Below, piece after piece: positions 43,802 to 52,867 of a DNA stretch of 64,000 nt. The notes under the pieces were generated by a model. The model saw only the letters and a program-made list of their open reading frames with translations, made no database searches and had not been told where the DNA came from. The stretch's first letter is position 1. Every line of letters starts with the position of its first letter. Made by a program: the position numbers and the translations under genes. The DNA comes from CBDAPI01 sp965248635 (GTDB lineage: Bacteria; Acidobacteriota; UBA6911; RPQK01; CBDAPI01): NCBI GenBank assembly GCA_965248635.1, contig OZ252114.1:4092001-4156000 (forward strand), given 5' to 3'.

Positions 43802-45715
43802 ATGGCCGACGATCAGCACCTCCAGCCCTACATCTCTGAAGAGAACGGTCCTCCCGAGTTCACGTTTCGATCGCTGGTTCTGGCGGCCATTCTGACGATC
43901 GTCCTGGGTACCTCGAGTGGGTATCTGGGCCTCAAGATCGGCATGACCTTTGCCGCCTCCATCCCGGCGGCCGTCATGTCACTGGCCATTCTGCGGGGAT
44001 TATTTCGGGACTCCAATATCCTGGAATCCAACATGGTTCAGACTCAGGCCAGCGCCGGAGAAGCTCTGATGGGAGGGGTTGTCTTCATGATTCCCGCCCT
44101 TATCTTTCTGGAACTGGATCCCTCCATCTTGCAGATTGCGCTGATGGCCCTGGCCGGCGGTCTGCTGGGAACATTTCTGCTCATTCCGCTACGCCACTAT
44201 TTTGTGGTGGATCAGCACCGGACGCTGCCCTTCCCGGAGGGTCAAGCCTGCGCCAACATTCTCAAACTGGGCGAGAGATCAGCCGCCCGGGCGCGTCGGG
44301 TCTTCGAGGGGATGGCCCTGGGAGGGATTTACAACTTCTGCAGCGCCGACGGCCTCCGCCTCTTCTCGGCCAATGTTGAACTTTCCTTTCAACGCTTCTG
44401 GGGGCTCACGGCGGGAATTTTCCTGGCCCCCCTAATGCTGGGAATCGGCTTTCTGGTCGGACCCGCCGTCGGGATAACCATGCTGGCCGGATCACTGCTG
44501 AAGGGAATCGGCATCATTCCGGGGCTCAACTATGGCTACTTTCGTCTTTACAGCGAGAGTCTCAGCCCCCAGCAGCTGGACTTCTACGTGCGCATGATCG
44601 GTGCGGGTGCGGTAGGGGCCGGTGGGTTCTTGAGCCTCTTCAAGATGGCCTCCGAGATGCGCCGCTCCTTGAAGGGAGGATTGAGCGGACTGGGAGGCGC
44701 CGGGAGGTCCAGACCCGGAGGACGCCTGGGTCGTGACATCCCCATGCCCGTGGTCGTGGCCGTTCTCCTGGGAGTCCTTGCCATTTCGGGTTTTGTCCTG
44801 GTCCAGCGAGCTCCCTCCGAAGAGGGGCCGGGACTTCTGGGTCTGGTCGTCTCACTGGCCCTGATCCTGTTGCTCGGATTTCTTTTTGTCACCTTGTGCG
44901 CCCGGCTGGTCGGTTTCGTGGGGACCTCCAGCTACCCTCTTTCCGGAATGACCATTGGAGCCCTGCTGGTCACGGTCGCCGTGCTCAGAATCCTCGGTCT
45001 TACCGGGCCGGCAGGCATGTCCGCGGCGATCATTGTGGGGGCCATCGTGTGCATGGCTATCGCCATGAGCGCGGACATCAGCCAGGATCTGAAGACCGGG
45101 GCCCTGCTGGGGGCCACGCCCTACCGCCAGCAACTGGGCGAGACCTTTGGAGTTCTCATCGCGGCCATGACGGCTGGTTCGGTCATCATGCTCTTTCACG
45201 AGACGGGGGAACTGGCCCGACTGCCCGCTCCGCAGTCCCGGCTGATGGCGGCCATCGTCGAAGGTGTCATGGGCCAAGGCTTCCCCTGGGCCCTGGTCGG
45301 ATTGGGGGTGTTGATTGCCATCGTCGTCGAGTCCCTGGGAGTCTCCTCGATTCTTTTTGCCGTGGGACTCTATCTGCCCACTCCCCTTTCTTCGGCCTGG
45401 ATCGTGGGTGGACTGGTTCGGGGCGCCTTCGACAAAAAACATGCCGACTCGGACGACAAAGAGGTGTTGCTGCGGGACGGCATTTTGCTCTCCTCGGGCC
45501 TGATCGCAGGCTGGGCCATGATGGGGATTGTTCTGGTCGGATTCGTGGCCCTCTACGAGTTCGGCCTGGTGGGCTTTCAACTGGGTCTACGTGACCTCCC
45601 CGCACCGGCCTTCAGCTTCGCGTATCTCCTGGATCTGGCCGTCAGTGTCGGCCTGTACGCCGTCGTGATCTACTACTTCGGGCGAGTGATCCGCCTCTGG
45701 GGAATCAGGCCGTAG
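43802..45715 (+). CDS. OPT-family oligopeptide/metal-chelate transporter
   Basis: 637 aa with about 15 hydrophobic segments. The N-terminal signature FTFRSLVLAAILTIVLGTSS, GYLGLKIGMTFAASIPAAVM, NMVQTQASAGEALMGGVVF and PFPEGQACANILK is characteristic of the OPT family. It is an inner-membrane, proton-driven importer of peptides or metal-chelates. It follows the SDR gene by 23 bp on the same strand and is probably co-transcribed. Its last 129 bp overlap the end of the convergent amidohydrolase gene. Confidence 0.94.
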   Translation: MADDQHLQPYISEENGPPEFTFRSLVLAAILTIVLGTSSGYLGLKIGMTFAASIPAAVMSLAILRGLFRDSNILESNMVQTQASAGEALMGGVVFMIPALIFLELDPSILQIALMALAGGLLGTFLLIPLRHYFVVDQHRTLPFPEGQACANILKLGERSAARARRVFEGMALGGIYNFCSADGLRLFSANVELSFQRFWGLTAGIFLAPLMLGIGFLVGPAVGITMLAGSLLKGIGIIPGLNYGYFRLYSESLSPQQLDFYVRMIGAGAVGAGGFLSLFKMASEMRRSLKGGLSGLGGAGRSRPGGRLGRDIPMPVVVAVLLGVLAISGFVLVQRAPSEEGPGLLGLVVSLALILLLGFLFVTLCARLVGFVGTSSYPLSGMTIGALLVTVAVLRILGLTGPAGMSAAIIVGAIVCMAIAMSADISQDLKTGALLGATPYRQQLGETFGVLIAAMTAGSVIMLFHETGELARLPAPQSRLMAAIVEGVMGQGFPWALVGLGVLIAIVVESLGVSSILFAVGLYLPTPLSSAWIVGGLVRGAFDKKHADSDDKEVLLRDGILLSSGLIAGWAMMGIVLVGFVALYEFGLVGFQLGLRDLPAPAFSFAYLLDLAVSVGLYAVVIYYFGRVIRLWGIRP

Positions 45716-46999
45716 GGAGAGTAAGGGGACCGGTTCCAGCTCGCGCACTTTGGCCGGTCGGAGATCCTTGATGACCTCACCGTCCTTGATGACGACTTGA
45801 ATGTTGTCGTTGTCGGTCAGGGAATCAATGTCGGCCAGCGGATCTACCTTGGTCACCACCACGTCGGCCAGCTTACCGGGGTCCAGTGTCCCGACCTGAT
45901 CCTCCCAGCCCAGACACTCGGCAGCCACTCGTGTGGAGGCCACTATGGACTCCATCGGGCTCATGCCGATTTGGCACATCAGACTCAGCTCCCGCAGATT
46001 GGCTCCATGAGGCCCCACGCAGGCATCGGTCCCCATGGCAATGCGCACGCCCGCCTGGTAGGCCCTGGCGATGCTCTCCAGATTCACGTCAAACACCTCG
46101 CGAACCTTGCGCACCCCCCATTCCGGATAGGCATCCGATTCTGCGCAACGTTCCAGAATGAAGGCCGGCGCCGAGAGGGTCGGCACTAGAAACGTATCGT
46201 GCCCCAGCATCAACTCGATAGCCTCGTCATCCAGGTAGACACCGTGCTCGATGGAATGAGCGCCGGCCCGGACCGCGTTCTTGATCCCCTCGCTCCCCTG
46301 GGCGTGAGCCATGACCTTCTTTCCACCGTGAAAGGCCGCCTCTTCCACCATCACGGCAAGCTCCGCCGGAGAGAACTGAGTAAAGGTGGGATGGTCACGA
46401 GGGCTCATCGTTCCCCCCGTGGTACACACTTTAATGATTTCGGCCCCGGCTCTGAGCAGTTCCCGGACCTTTTTGCGAACCTCTTCCACTCCATCACAGA
46501 TTCCAGCCGGCCGGCCCGGATAGGCAGTAAACAGCGTGTATTCGTTCCCGGAGGGCATGAAGTAATCGAGATGGCCTCCGGTGATCGAGAGGATCGTAAT
46601 GCTGATCTGCATGCGGGGACCTTCCACCAGCCCCTCCTCCACGGCCTGCTTCAGTCCCAGGTCCGCACCTCCCGCATCTCGCACGCTGGTGACACCCGCT
46701 TCGAGGGTCCTGTGCATGTGATCTATGGACTGGAACAGAGTGAAAGAAAGGGGTGTTGCCAGAACCCGCTCGATGGTCAGGTTTTCCAGCACCACATGAA
46801 CGTGGCAGTCGATGAAGCCGGGCAGGATGTAGCCGCCCTGTGCATCCATCACTTCGGTCTCCTCGTCTGGAGACGAGATCGACTCGCTGGGCCCAGCCTG
46901 AGTGACACGGTTGCCCTCGATAAGCAGAGCGGCATTCTCGATCGGAGCTCCACCGTTTCCGTCAATGAGCGTTCCATTGCGAACCAGCATGCGCTTCAT
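45587..46999 (-). CDS. Metal-dependent amidohydrolase
   Basis: 470 aa. The start has GGAG about five bases upstream. It has the N-terminal small barrel (LVRNGTLIDGNGGAPIENAA), the metal site FIDCHVHVV (H-x-H), EIIKVCTTGG (candidate carboxylated Lys), VMAHAQG, HSIEHGVYL and MGTDAC (Asp), as in imidazolonepropionase/prolidase-type amidohydrolases. The family C-terminus (LADVVVTKVDPLADID ... IKDGEVIKDL) is followed by about 50 extra residues that read antisense through the end of the OPT gene. That tail is probably not functional and suggests that the original stop was lost. No signal peptide. Confidence 0.92.
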   Translation of the reverse strand: MKRMLVRNGTLIDGNGGAPIENAALLIEGNRVTQAGPSESISSPDEETEVMDAQGGYILPGFIDCHVHVVLENLTIERVLATPLSFTLFQSIDHMHRTLEAGVTSVRDAGGADLGLKQAVEEGLVEGPRMQISITILSITGGHLDYFMPSGNEYTLFTAYPGRPAGICDGVEEVRKKVRELLRAGAEIIKVCTTGGTMSPRDHPTFTQFSPAELAVMVEEAAFHGGKKVMAHAQGSEGIKNAVRAGAHSIEHGVYLDDEAIELMLGHDTFLVPTLSAPAFILERCAESDAYPEWGVRKVREVFDVNLESIARAYQAGVRIAMGTDACVGPHGANLRELSLMCQIGMSPMESIVASTRVAAECLGWEDQVGTLDPGKLADVVVTKVDPLADIDSLTDNDNIQVVIKDGEVIKDLRPAKVRELEPVPLLSLRPDSPEADHSPEVVDHDGVQADTDGQIQEIREAEGRCGEVT

Positions 47000-47196
47000 C
47001 TTTTCTCCATTCCTTTCCTGCTTCAGAGTATATCAACCGTGCCGAACTGAGACAGTTGCCAATGGGTTCCGATCGACACGCCGGATTGTTCACTTCGGCA
47101 ACGGAACACACAACTCTCTTTGTATCGCCCCGGGTTCTTGTGCACAATAAGGGTCGAACGGAGCCATCCAGTCAAATCGAAGCTTAGGAGGTAGAG

Positions 47197-49650
47197 ATGA
47201 AAGCGGTTGTCTTTAGCGGATGCAGATTCCTGACCGGGCTTGGCCTGATGCTGCTGATTTCGCCACTCAACGCTCAAGAACTGGCCCGGATAACGGGAGT
47301 TGAGCCCCAGCCTCTACTGGCCCAGGCCATCCGGCTCAACGAGGCGCTGTCCTTCCTGGGAAGCCGGCTGCAACCCGAAGATGAGCAAAGACTTCTGGGG
47401 CTCCGCGATCATGCGGCCGACGAAGAACTCGTGGCTCTCGTGCAGGAGATCCTGGATCCGTACTGCATCGCCATGGTGGAGATCAACCCGGAGGCTCGCG
47501 TTAAGGTGCTCAGGGGCGCCGCCCAGCCGGAGTTGATCCAGGGTGGCTGGAAAAGCTTTCTGGTCAAAGTCAACAACCAGGCCGAGGTCAACGCACCCCT
47601 GGAAGTGGAGAGCCCCAATGCTGAGCCGATTCTTCACCGCTCCACAGGTCGCAAGCAGGTTGCGGAAAAGAATGTTCTCTCGCCGGGGGATGTGGCGAAT
47701 CGCTTTCTGGAGCTGGCCATGTACCGGAGTCGACCCATGCAGAGCCGCCTCTCGGGCCTGCATCTCGAATATGCAGTTTTGCAGATCTACACCTCCGAAG
47801 TGGGGAGACGAGAAGGCAAGATAGGTTTCCACGTGGGACAGGGAAGTCAAGACATCGGATTTCGCAATGCCATTGATGTTCTCTTCCATATCGAGCCATC
47901 GGTTCGGGTCAAGCTGCGCGTAAAAGATCACGACGGCTCGCCCGCCATGGCCTCTTTCACAATCACTGACGGTGTCGAGAGACTCATCGCCACCCCTGAG
48001 GTGACGGCTGTACCGGAGAACTATCGCCTGAGCAAGGCCCGGACGCGCACCTGGGATCGAACTCTTGGTGTCGGCATCACGCCGGTGCCCTATAGGAGAC
48101 TGGTAGGGATCTATCCCCTTCCCTCACGCCGCCTGTCTCACGACCCCTATCCAGACTTCTTTTTTCACCCTCAGATCTATCGAGCCGACGGGGAACATGT
48201 CAATCTGCCTCCAGGGAATTACCAGGTGGAGTACACCCGTGGGCCGGAGTACGTGATCCAGCACACCGAGCTCAATATTCCCGCCTCCGCCTCCGAATAC
48301 GAGGCCACCTTTCAGCTCGAGCGCTGGGTGGACATGGCTGACCTGGGGTGGTACAGCCTGGATCATCATGTCCACGCCGCCGGGTGCAGTCACTATGAGA
48401 GTCCGGAGGAAGGTGTCCGTCCTGGAGACATGTGGCGTCAGGCGCTGGGCGAAGACCTGAAGGTGTCCTGCGTTCTGGCCTGGGGGCCCTGCTGGTACCA
48501 CCAGAAACAGTACTTCGAAGGCAAGGATCACGATCTTTCCACGGACGAGTACGTGATGCGCTACGATGTGGAAGTCTCAGGCTTCCCTTCCTCCCATGCC
48601 GGCCATCTCGTCCTGTTGCGATTGAACGAGGACGACTATCCGGGCACGACCAGGGTCGAAGAGTGGCCCAGCTGGACTCTGCCCGTGTTGAAATGGGCCC
48701 AGTCCCAGGGTGGAGCAGTCGGCTACTCGCATTCCGGATGGGGTCTGGCACCGCAGGGAGAGAGGCGCGGGGATAGGCCCCTGACCAGGGAGCTGCCGAA
48801 TTACATCATTCCCAACTACGACAGCATCGGGGCCAACGAATATGTCGTTACGATCACCCACGACGCAGTCGATTTCTACTCACTGGGCGACACTCCTTCG
48901 GTCTGGGAACTGAACATGTGGTACCAATCCCTGAACGTCGGCTATCGGGTCCGGGGCAGTGGAGAAACCGACTTCCCCTGCATCTTCGATGAACGTGTCG
49001 GGATGGCGCGAACCTACGCCAAGCTGGACGATGGACTCGATTTTGACAAGATCGTGGACGAGATCAAAGCCGGTCGAAGCTATGTCTCCGACGGCAAATC
49101 CCACATCATCGACTTCAGGGTCAACGACCTCGAACTGGGAACCAGTGACAGCGAACTTCGACTCCAGGGCTCCCAGACGGTCCGCGTCCAGGCCCGCGTA
49201 TCCGCCTTTCTGCCCGAAGAGCAGGATGAGATCGGGGCCTACATTGGCTCGCGCGAGCACAACCAGCCTCCCTACTGGGACCTGGAGCGCGCCCGCATTG
49301 GCACGAGCCGACGCGTTCCTGTTGAGCTGATCGTCAACGGCGTGGCCGTGGCCAAGCAGGATATTGTGGCCGATGGTGCGTGGAACAACCTGACCTTCGA
49401 GCAGGCCCTCGACAAGTCGAGCTGGGTCGCGGTCCGCATTCTCACCAGTTCACATACGAATCCGATCTTTGTGCTGGTGGACGGGAAGCCCATCCGTTCC
49501 CGAGAAAGTGTGGAGTGGTGCCTCAAGGGTGTCGACCAGTGCTGGAAGATGAAAGAAAAGCGGATCCGGGACGAGGAGAAGGAGGCGGCCCGGGCTGCCT
49601 ACGACCACGCCCGCCGCGTGTACACCCAGATGCTGGAAGACATGGAATAG
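47197..49650 (+). CDS. CehA/McbA-type PHP metallohydrolase, secreted
   Basis: 817 aa with a strong AGGAGGTAGAG Shine-Dalgarno and a signal peptide (about 1-26, ending LNAQ). An N-terminal helical/beta region of about 380 residues has no recognised family. The PHP-like domain starts with WYSLDHHVHAAGCSHYES (His391, His393), followed by VSCVLAWGPCW, FPSSHAGHLVLLRL, VGYSHSG and ITHDAVDFYSL, which supply the other metal ligands. CehA/McbA proteins hydrolyse phosphate or carbamate esters. The C-terminus has a charged helix rich in Lys/Glu/Arg. It is the third class of PHP-like hydrolase in the window. Confidence 0.85.
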   Translation: MKAVVFSGCRFLTGLGLMLLISPLNAQELARITGVEPQPLLAQAIRLNEALSFLGSRLQPEDEQRLLGLRDHAADEELVALVQEILDPYCIAMVEINPEARVKVLRGAAQPELIQGGWKSFLVKVNNQAEVNAPLEVESPNAEPILHRSTGRKQVAEKNVLSPGDVANRFLELAMYRSRPMQSRLSGLHLEYAVLQIYTSEVGRREGKIGFHVGQGSQDIGFRNAIDVLFHIEPSVRVKLRVKDHDGSPAMASFTITDGVERLIATPEVTAVPENYRLSKARTRTWDRTLGVGITPVPYRRLVGIYPLPSRRLSHDPYPDFFFHPQIYRADGEHVNLPPGNYQVEYTRGPEYVIQHTELNIPASASEYEATFQLERWVDMADLGWYSLDHHVHAAGCSHYESPEEGVRPGDMWRQALGEDLKVSCVLAWGPCWYHQKQYFEGKDHDLSTDEYVMRYDVEVSGFPSSHAGHLVLLRLNEDDYPGTTRVEEWPSWTLPVLKWAQSQGGAVGYSHSGWGLAPQGERRGDRPLTRELPNYIIPNYDSIGANEYVVTITHDAVDFYSLGDTPSVWELNMWYQSLNVGYRVRGSGETDFPCIFDERVGMARTYAKLDDGLDFDKIVDEIKAGRSYVSDGKSHIIDFRVNDLELGTSDSELRLQGSQTVRVQARVSAFLPEEQDEIGAYIGSREHNQPPYWDLERARIGTSRRVPVELIVNGVAVAKQDIVADGAWNNLTFEQALDKSSWVAVRILTSSHTNPIFVLVDGKPIRSRESVEWCLKGVDQCWKMKEKRIRDEEKEAARAAYDHARRVYTQMLEDME

Positions 49651-49710
49651 GAACCAGGAGAAATTGCAGTGAGTGATCCAGTTCGCGTTGAGAGGGACCC
49701 ACCTCAACAC

Positions 49711-49740
49711 CATGGAACGTGAAACGTGGAACGTGATGGA
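49711..49740. repeat. GGAACGTGAAACGTGGAACGTGAT repeat
   Basis: Three diverged units of (AT)GGAACGTG-type sequence cover the proposed start region of the MBL gene; similar units follow its stop (about 50645-50675). Confidence 0.6.
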
Positions 49741-50658
49741 ACCTTAGAGATCGCGCCCCAAACTACGCTGATAGACGTCAAACACCTGGACACTGAGGTG
49801 ATCGCCAGCGCCCTGCTGGAAAGCGATGGTGGACTGGGTCTTATCGATCCAGGGCCCACCTCCTGCCTCGGAAATCTGGAGGCGGGTCTGAATGCCCTCG
49901 GCCTCTCGGTTGGCGACCTGACCATGATTCTGCTCACCCACATCCATCTCGATCATGCCGGAGCCACTGGGACGCTGGTTCGCAAGAACCCCTCACTACA
50001 GGTCGTCGTGCACGAGCGGGGAACCCCTCACCTGGTCGACCCGTCCCGCTTAATCAAGAGCGCCACCCGCGTTTTCGGGGCGCAGATGGAACGGATGTGG
50101 GGGGACTTCGAATCCGTTCCCCCGGATCGCATCACGTCACTGCAGGGAGGAGAAACGATACGACTTGGCAAACGCCGGCTGAGTGTTGCTTACACACCCG
50201 GACACGCCTCCCATCACGTCTCTTATTTCGACAAATCGACCGGTGTGGCGTTCGTGGGCGATATGGGCGGCATTCGGATGTCCAACCGTCCCTGTGTGCT
50301 CCCCGTGACCCCGCCCCCGGAGATCGACCTGGAAAAGTGGATGTCCAGCATTGAGAAGATCCGCGAGTGGCACCCCGGGCTTCTGTTCCTGACTCACTTC
50401 GGTGCTGCTTACCCGGTTGAAGAGCACTTTGATCTACTGATCACCGAGTTTCAAGTCTGGAACGATCGGGTCCGAGAGCAGCTGGCAGGCCCGGGAACCG
50501 ACGAGGACCACGCACAGGAGTTTGGTCGCCGCCTCCGAGAAGATGTCGTGACCCGCCTTGGCGAATCAGAAGCGTTCCGCTATGAGGTCACAACAGCCTC
50601 CAAGATGAGTTGGTACGGACTGGCCCGCTACTTGCGCAAGAAGGACGTGAAACGTTGA
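49726..50658 (+). CDS. Metallo-beta-lactamase-fold hydrolase
   Basis: 310 aa from GTG 49726, although the start lies in a repeat and has no clear Shine-Dalgarno. The zinc site THIHLDH (His72, His74, Asp76, His77) is followed by VVVHERGTPHLVDP, TPGHASHHVSYFD (His) and VGDMGG (Asp), then FLTHFG (His). It resembles glyoxalase II/alkylsulfatase-like MBL proteins with a helical C-terminal extension. Cytoplasmic. No operon partner, since the next gene is on the opposite strand. Substrate unknown. Confidence 0.9.
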   Translation: MERDGTLEIAPQTTLIDVKHLDTEVIASALLESDGGLGLIDPGPTSCLGNLEAGLNALGLSVGDLTMILLTHIHLDHAGATGTLVRKNPSLQVVVHERGTPHLVDPSRLIKSATRVFGAQMERMWGDFESVPPDRITSLQGGETIRLGKRRLSVAYTPGHASHHVSYFDKSTGVAFVGDMGGIRMSNRPCVLPVTPPPEIDLEKWMSSIEKIREWHPGLLFLTHFGAAYPVEEHFDLLITEFQVWNDRVREQLAGPGTDEDHAQEFGRRLREDVVTRLGESEAFRYEVTTASKMSWYGLARYLRKKDVKR

Positions 50659-50683
50659 ACGCGGCACGTGAAACGCGTTTAGC

Positions 50684-52048
50684 TCAGCCCGCGGCGGCGG
50701 CTCTCAGCCACCGAACCCTGGGCGCCACCAGCCGGTCGAAGAGCCACATCAGGAGGATCGAGGCTCCCACCGTGGGCAGGAAGAAGCCCAGCACCAGGAC
50801 AATGGTCACGACACCGGCGGGCCAGCGGGCCAGCTGAACCCTGGGGGGCGCCGCCAGTTGCCCCCGAGGCCGCCGCTTCCACCACATGACCACCCCGGTT
50901 CCCGCCATCCACAGCAGGGACAAGGCAATCAACAGGTTGAGCAACTGGTTGGGCAAGCCGAAGAACCTTCCCTCATGTAGATCGATTCCGGTATTCATGA
51001 CCCTCGGAAGAATCGGGAGATCACTCCACTGCCTGCGGGCAACGACCTTGCCCTCGGCCCCCTCGATGAGCAGTATTTGCCGATCTCGGGTACGGGGAGG
51101 CAGGTTCTGGACCCTGTACACGCTCCTCCCGCCTCGGGGGAGAAACACTCGGAGAAGTCCCGGAAGGTCCTGGCTGCGGGCCACCTGGACAGCTTCCTCC
51201 AGCGACAGCGCGTGGTGCTGGCTATGGTCGACTGCTTCTGCCTCCGGCTGGCCTGAACCGGGCCCGTGGTGGGGACGACTCTCTCCGGCCAGAGGAGGAG
51301 CTACCTGCCCGGTAGCACTCTGCAAGCGCTGCAGACCGGCGCCCCAGATGATGGCCCAGGGGAGCCCCGTCACAATAAAGAACAGGGCAAACAAGGAAAG
51401 GTAAACGCCGGCGACTTTGTGCATGTCTTTCCAGAAGGTCCGGCCCCGTGCACCCCAGCGCGGTAAGAAGGTGCCCCACAGGCGCCATCCTTTTCTGGGC
51501 CACCACAGGTAGAGTCCCGTCACGATCATGACTACGGCCCAGCTGGCTCCCAGCTCAACAACCTCACTCCCGGCATCTCCCAGCAGAAGAGTTCCGTGGA
51601 TACGCTTGGCAAACTCGCTGACGCGGCTCCTCTCCTGGATCGATCCCAGGTACTCGCCAGTGTAGGGATTCACATAGGCGCTAACCGGAGAAACCTCCTC
51701 TTCGGTGGCCGCCTCGCCTTCAGGCCGGAGCAGGAAAGTGGTGCTCCTTTCCGGGTCGGCATGAACGTCAACCGCCACCACTCGATAAGAAGCGGTGTGC
51801 TCCCGGACTGCCTCCAGCTGTTGATCATAGGAGATCCGTTTCGCCCCCGGCTCCACCAGATACTTTTCATCCTGCCAGAGCGGGTCCAGTTGCGGCTTGA
51901 AGAGATAGACACTGCCGGTGATCGCCTGCACGATCAGAAACGGGACCACCAGGAAAGCGGCGTAAAAGTGCCAGCGCCAAACCGCAGCTGACAGTCTCCC
52001 CTGGCGCGGCCTCACCTCATCGGAAGAGCTCGCGCTTTTCGTTTCCAT
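50684..52048 (-). CDS. PepSY-domain membrane protein (PiuB/iron-uptake-associated type)
   Basis: 454 aa with four main membrane helices: WRWHFYAAFLVVPFLIVQAI near the start (His in helix 1, GSVYLF), ASWAVVMIVTGLYLWWPRKG, KVAGVYLSLFALFFIVTGLP and the C-terminal LIALSLLWMAGTGVVMWWKR plus WPAGVVTIVLVLGFFLPTVG. Extracytoplasmic PepSY segments lie between them, along with a His-rich loop (HHGPGSG ... VDHSQHH). The family is linked to siderophore uptake and ferric reduction. Its start lies inside the deiodinase-like gene (overlap 32 bp), so they are translationally coupled; a redox partnership is possible. Confidence 0.88.
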   Translation of the reverse strand: METKSASSSDEVRPRQGRLSAAVWRWHFYAAFLVVPFLIVQAITGSVYLFKPQLDPLWQDEKYLVEPGAKRISYDQQLEAVREHTASYRVVAVDVHADPERSTTFLLRPEGEAATEEEVSPVSAYVNPYTGEYLGSIQERSRVSEFAKRIHGTLLLGDAGSEVVELGASWAVVMIVTGLYLWWPRKGWRLWGTFLPRWGARGRTFWKDMHKVAGVYLSLFALFFIVTGLPWAIIWGAGLQRLQSATGQVAPPLAGESRPHHGPGSGQPEAEAVDHSQHHALSLEEAVQVARSQDLPGLLRVFLPRGGRSVYRVQNLPPRTRDRQILLIEGAEGKVVARRQWSDLPILPRVMNTGIDLHEGRFFGLPNQLLNLLIALSLLWMAGTGVVMWWKRRPRGQLAAPPRVQLARWPAGVVTIVLVLGFFLPTVGASILLMWLFDRLVAPRVRWLRAAAAG

Positions 52049-52711
52049 TTGAGTTTGTGAAGCATACCATCTCGAGAAACTCCCTCACCTCGTCCGGGTC
52101 AAAGAAGTAGGGGCCGATTCCTCCCTTGTAAACAATCATCCCGCCCGCATCGATAACGTAGATTCTCTCGGGCCAGGCCGCATAGAGTTCATGGCGGTGT
52201 TGTCAATATCATCTACCAGGATGTCGGCTTCAACGCCCATCTTCTCGACAAATGCCTGGGCCACGTTGAGACGCTCCTCAATCGTTGTCGGCTGGTTGAA
52301 TAGGACTCCCTGTCTGGAATTCGCGGCCGAAGCCCACTCATCTTCGGGATGAGCCTCCTTCACATAGACGAGCAGGAATTCCGCTTGATCTTCAAAGTCT
52401 GTTCGCAGCTGTTCAAGGTCGACCACCTTTCTCCGAAAAGGCGGTCAGGTGTAGCTCCCGAAGACCAGCAGCAGGGGCTTCCCAGCCCAGTAATCCGAGA
52501 GCCGGGCAGTGCCGCCACCCACCCGCAGCAATTCCAGATCGGGAGCGGCATCGCCGACTCGAAGGTCGCCCTCGCGACGAATGTCATATTCGCTGTAGTG
52601 GATCCAGGAGTTGATCAGGGCCCGCCGGTACATTTTGGGTCCGAAGTACCAGCTGGCCACGCCCAGAACCACCAACAGCCCCAGTGCAACGAGAGAACGC
52701 TTCAACGTCAT
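52017..52711 (-). CDS. Deiodinase-like thioredoxin-fold protein, candidate selenoprotein (in-frame TGA), one -1 frameshift
   Basis: From ATG 52711 the first 88 codons give a membrane helix (LVALGLLVVLGVASWYFG) and VGDAAPDLELLRVGGG ... KPLLLVFGSYT. Codon 89 is TGA (52447-52445), and the same frame continues PPFRRKVVDLEQLRTDFEDQ, FLLVYVKEAHPEDEW, NQPTTIEERL and ILVDDIDNTAMN. In iodothyronine deiodinases the matching motif is S-x-T-U-P-P-F, so the TGA sits exactly where selenocysteine is expected. A small hairpin with a GGUC-containing loop follows. At about 52186 one base is missing; beyond it YAAWPERIYVIDAGGMIVYK and GGIGPYFFDPDE complete the family, ending at 52017 inside the PepSY start. 231 aa if both are read through. 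A thioredoxin-like reductase/peroxidase role is likely. Confidence 0.8.
52415..52429 (-). promoter_or_regulatory. Possible bacterial SECIS-like hairpin after the in-frame TGA
   Basis: RNA sense AAGGU-GGUCG-ACCUU: a perfect 5-bp stem with a GGUCG loop, starting 16 nt after the UGA, so the loop is at +21 to +25. E. coli fdhF has its G-U loop about two bases nearer. Position and loop agree with bacterial SECIS elements; the stem is short and alternatives exist. Confidence 0.45.
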
Positions 52712-52867
52712 TTTTCCCTGCCCATAGTTCCCCCGGGACTTTCTTTTTGTCCAGGATCGCTTAATATCTTAAGGCATACAGAGAGAATACTGAGAATTGT
52801 TCAGAATCGCCACTCCCACCCGGGCAGTAGAGGCCCTGTGTGCGAGCCGGTGAAAGGAGGCGTGTTG

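Noticed and set aside
44852..45580. 242-aa minus-strand frame inside the OPT transporter gene
   Set aside because: Very rich in Gly, His, Gln and Asp, typical of an antisense frame of a hydrophobic membrane protein.
52445..52447. Plain nonsense mutation in the deiodinase-like gene
   Set aside because: Possible, but the TGA falls precisely on the known selenocysteine position, so the selenoprotein reading is preferred and stated with its tests.
52349..52867. 5' extension of the sulfatase frame
   Set aside because: This part is antisense to the deiodinase-like gene; the Shine-Dalgarno and lipoprotein signal place the start at about 52868.
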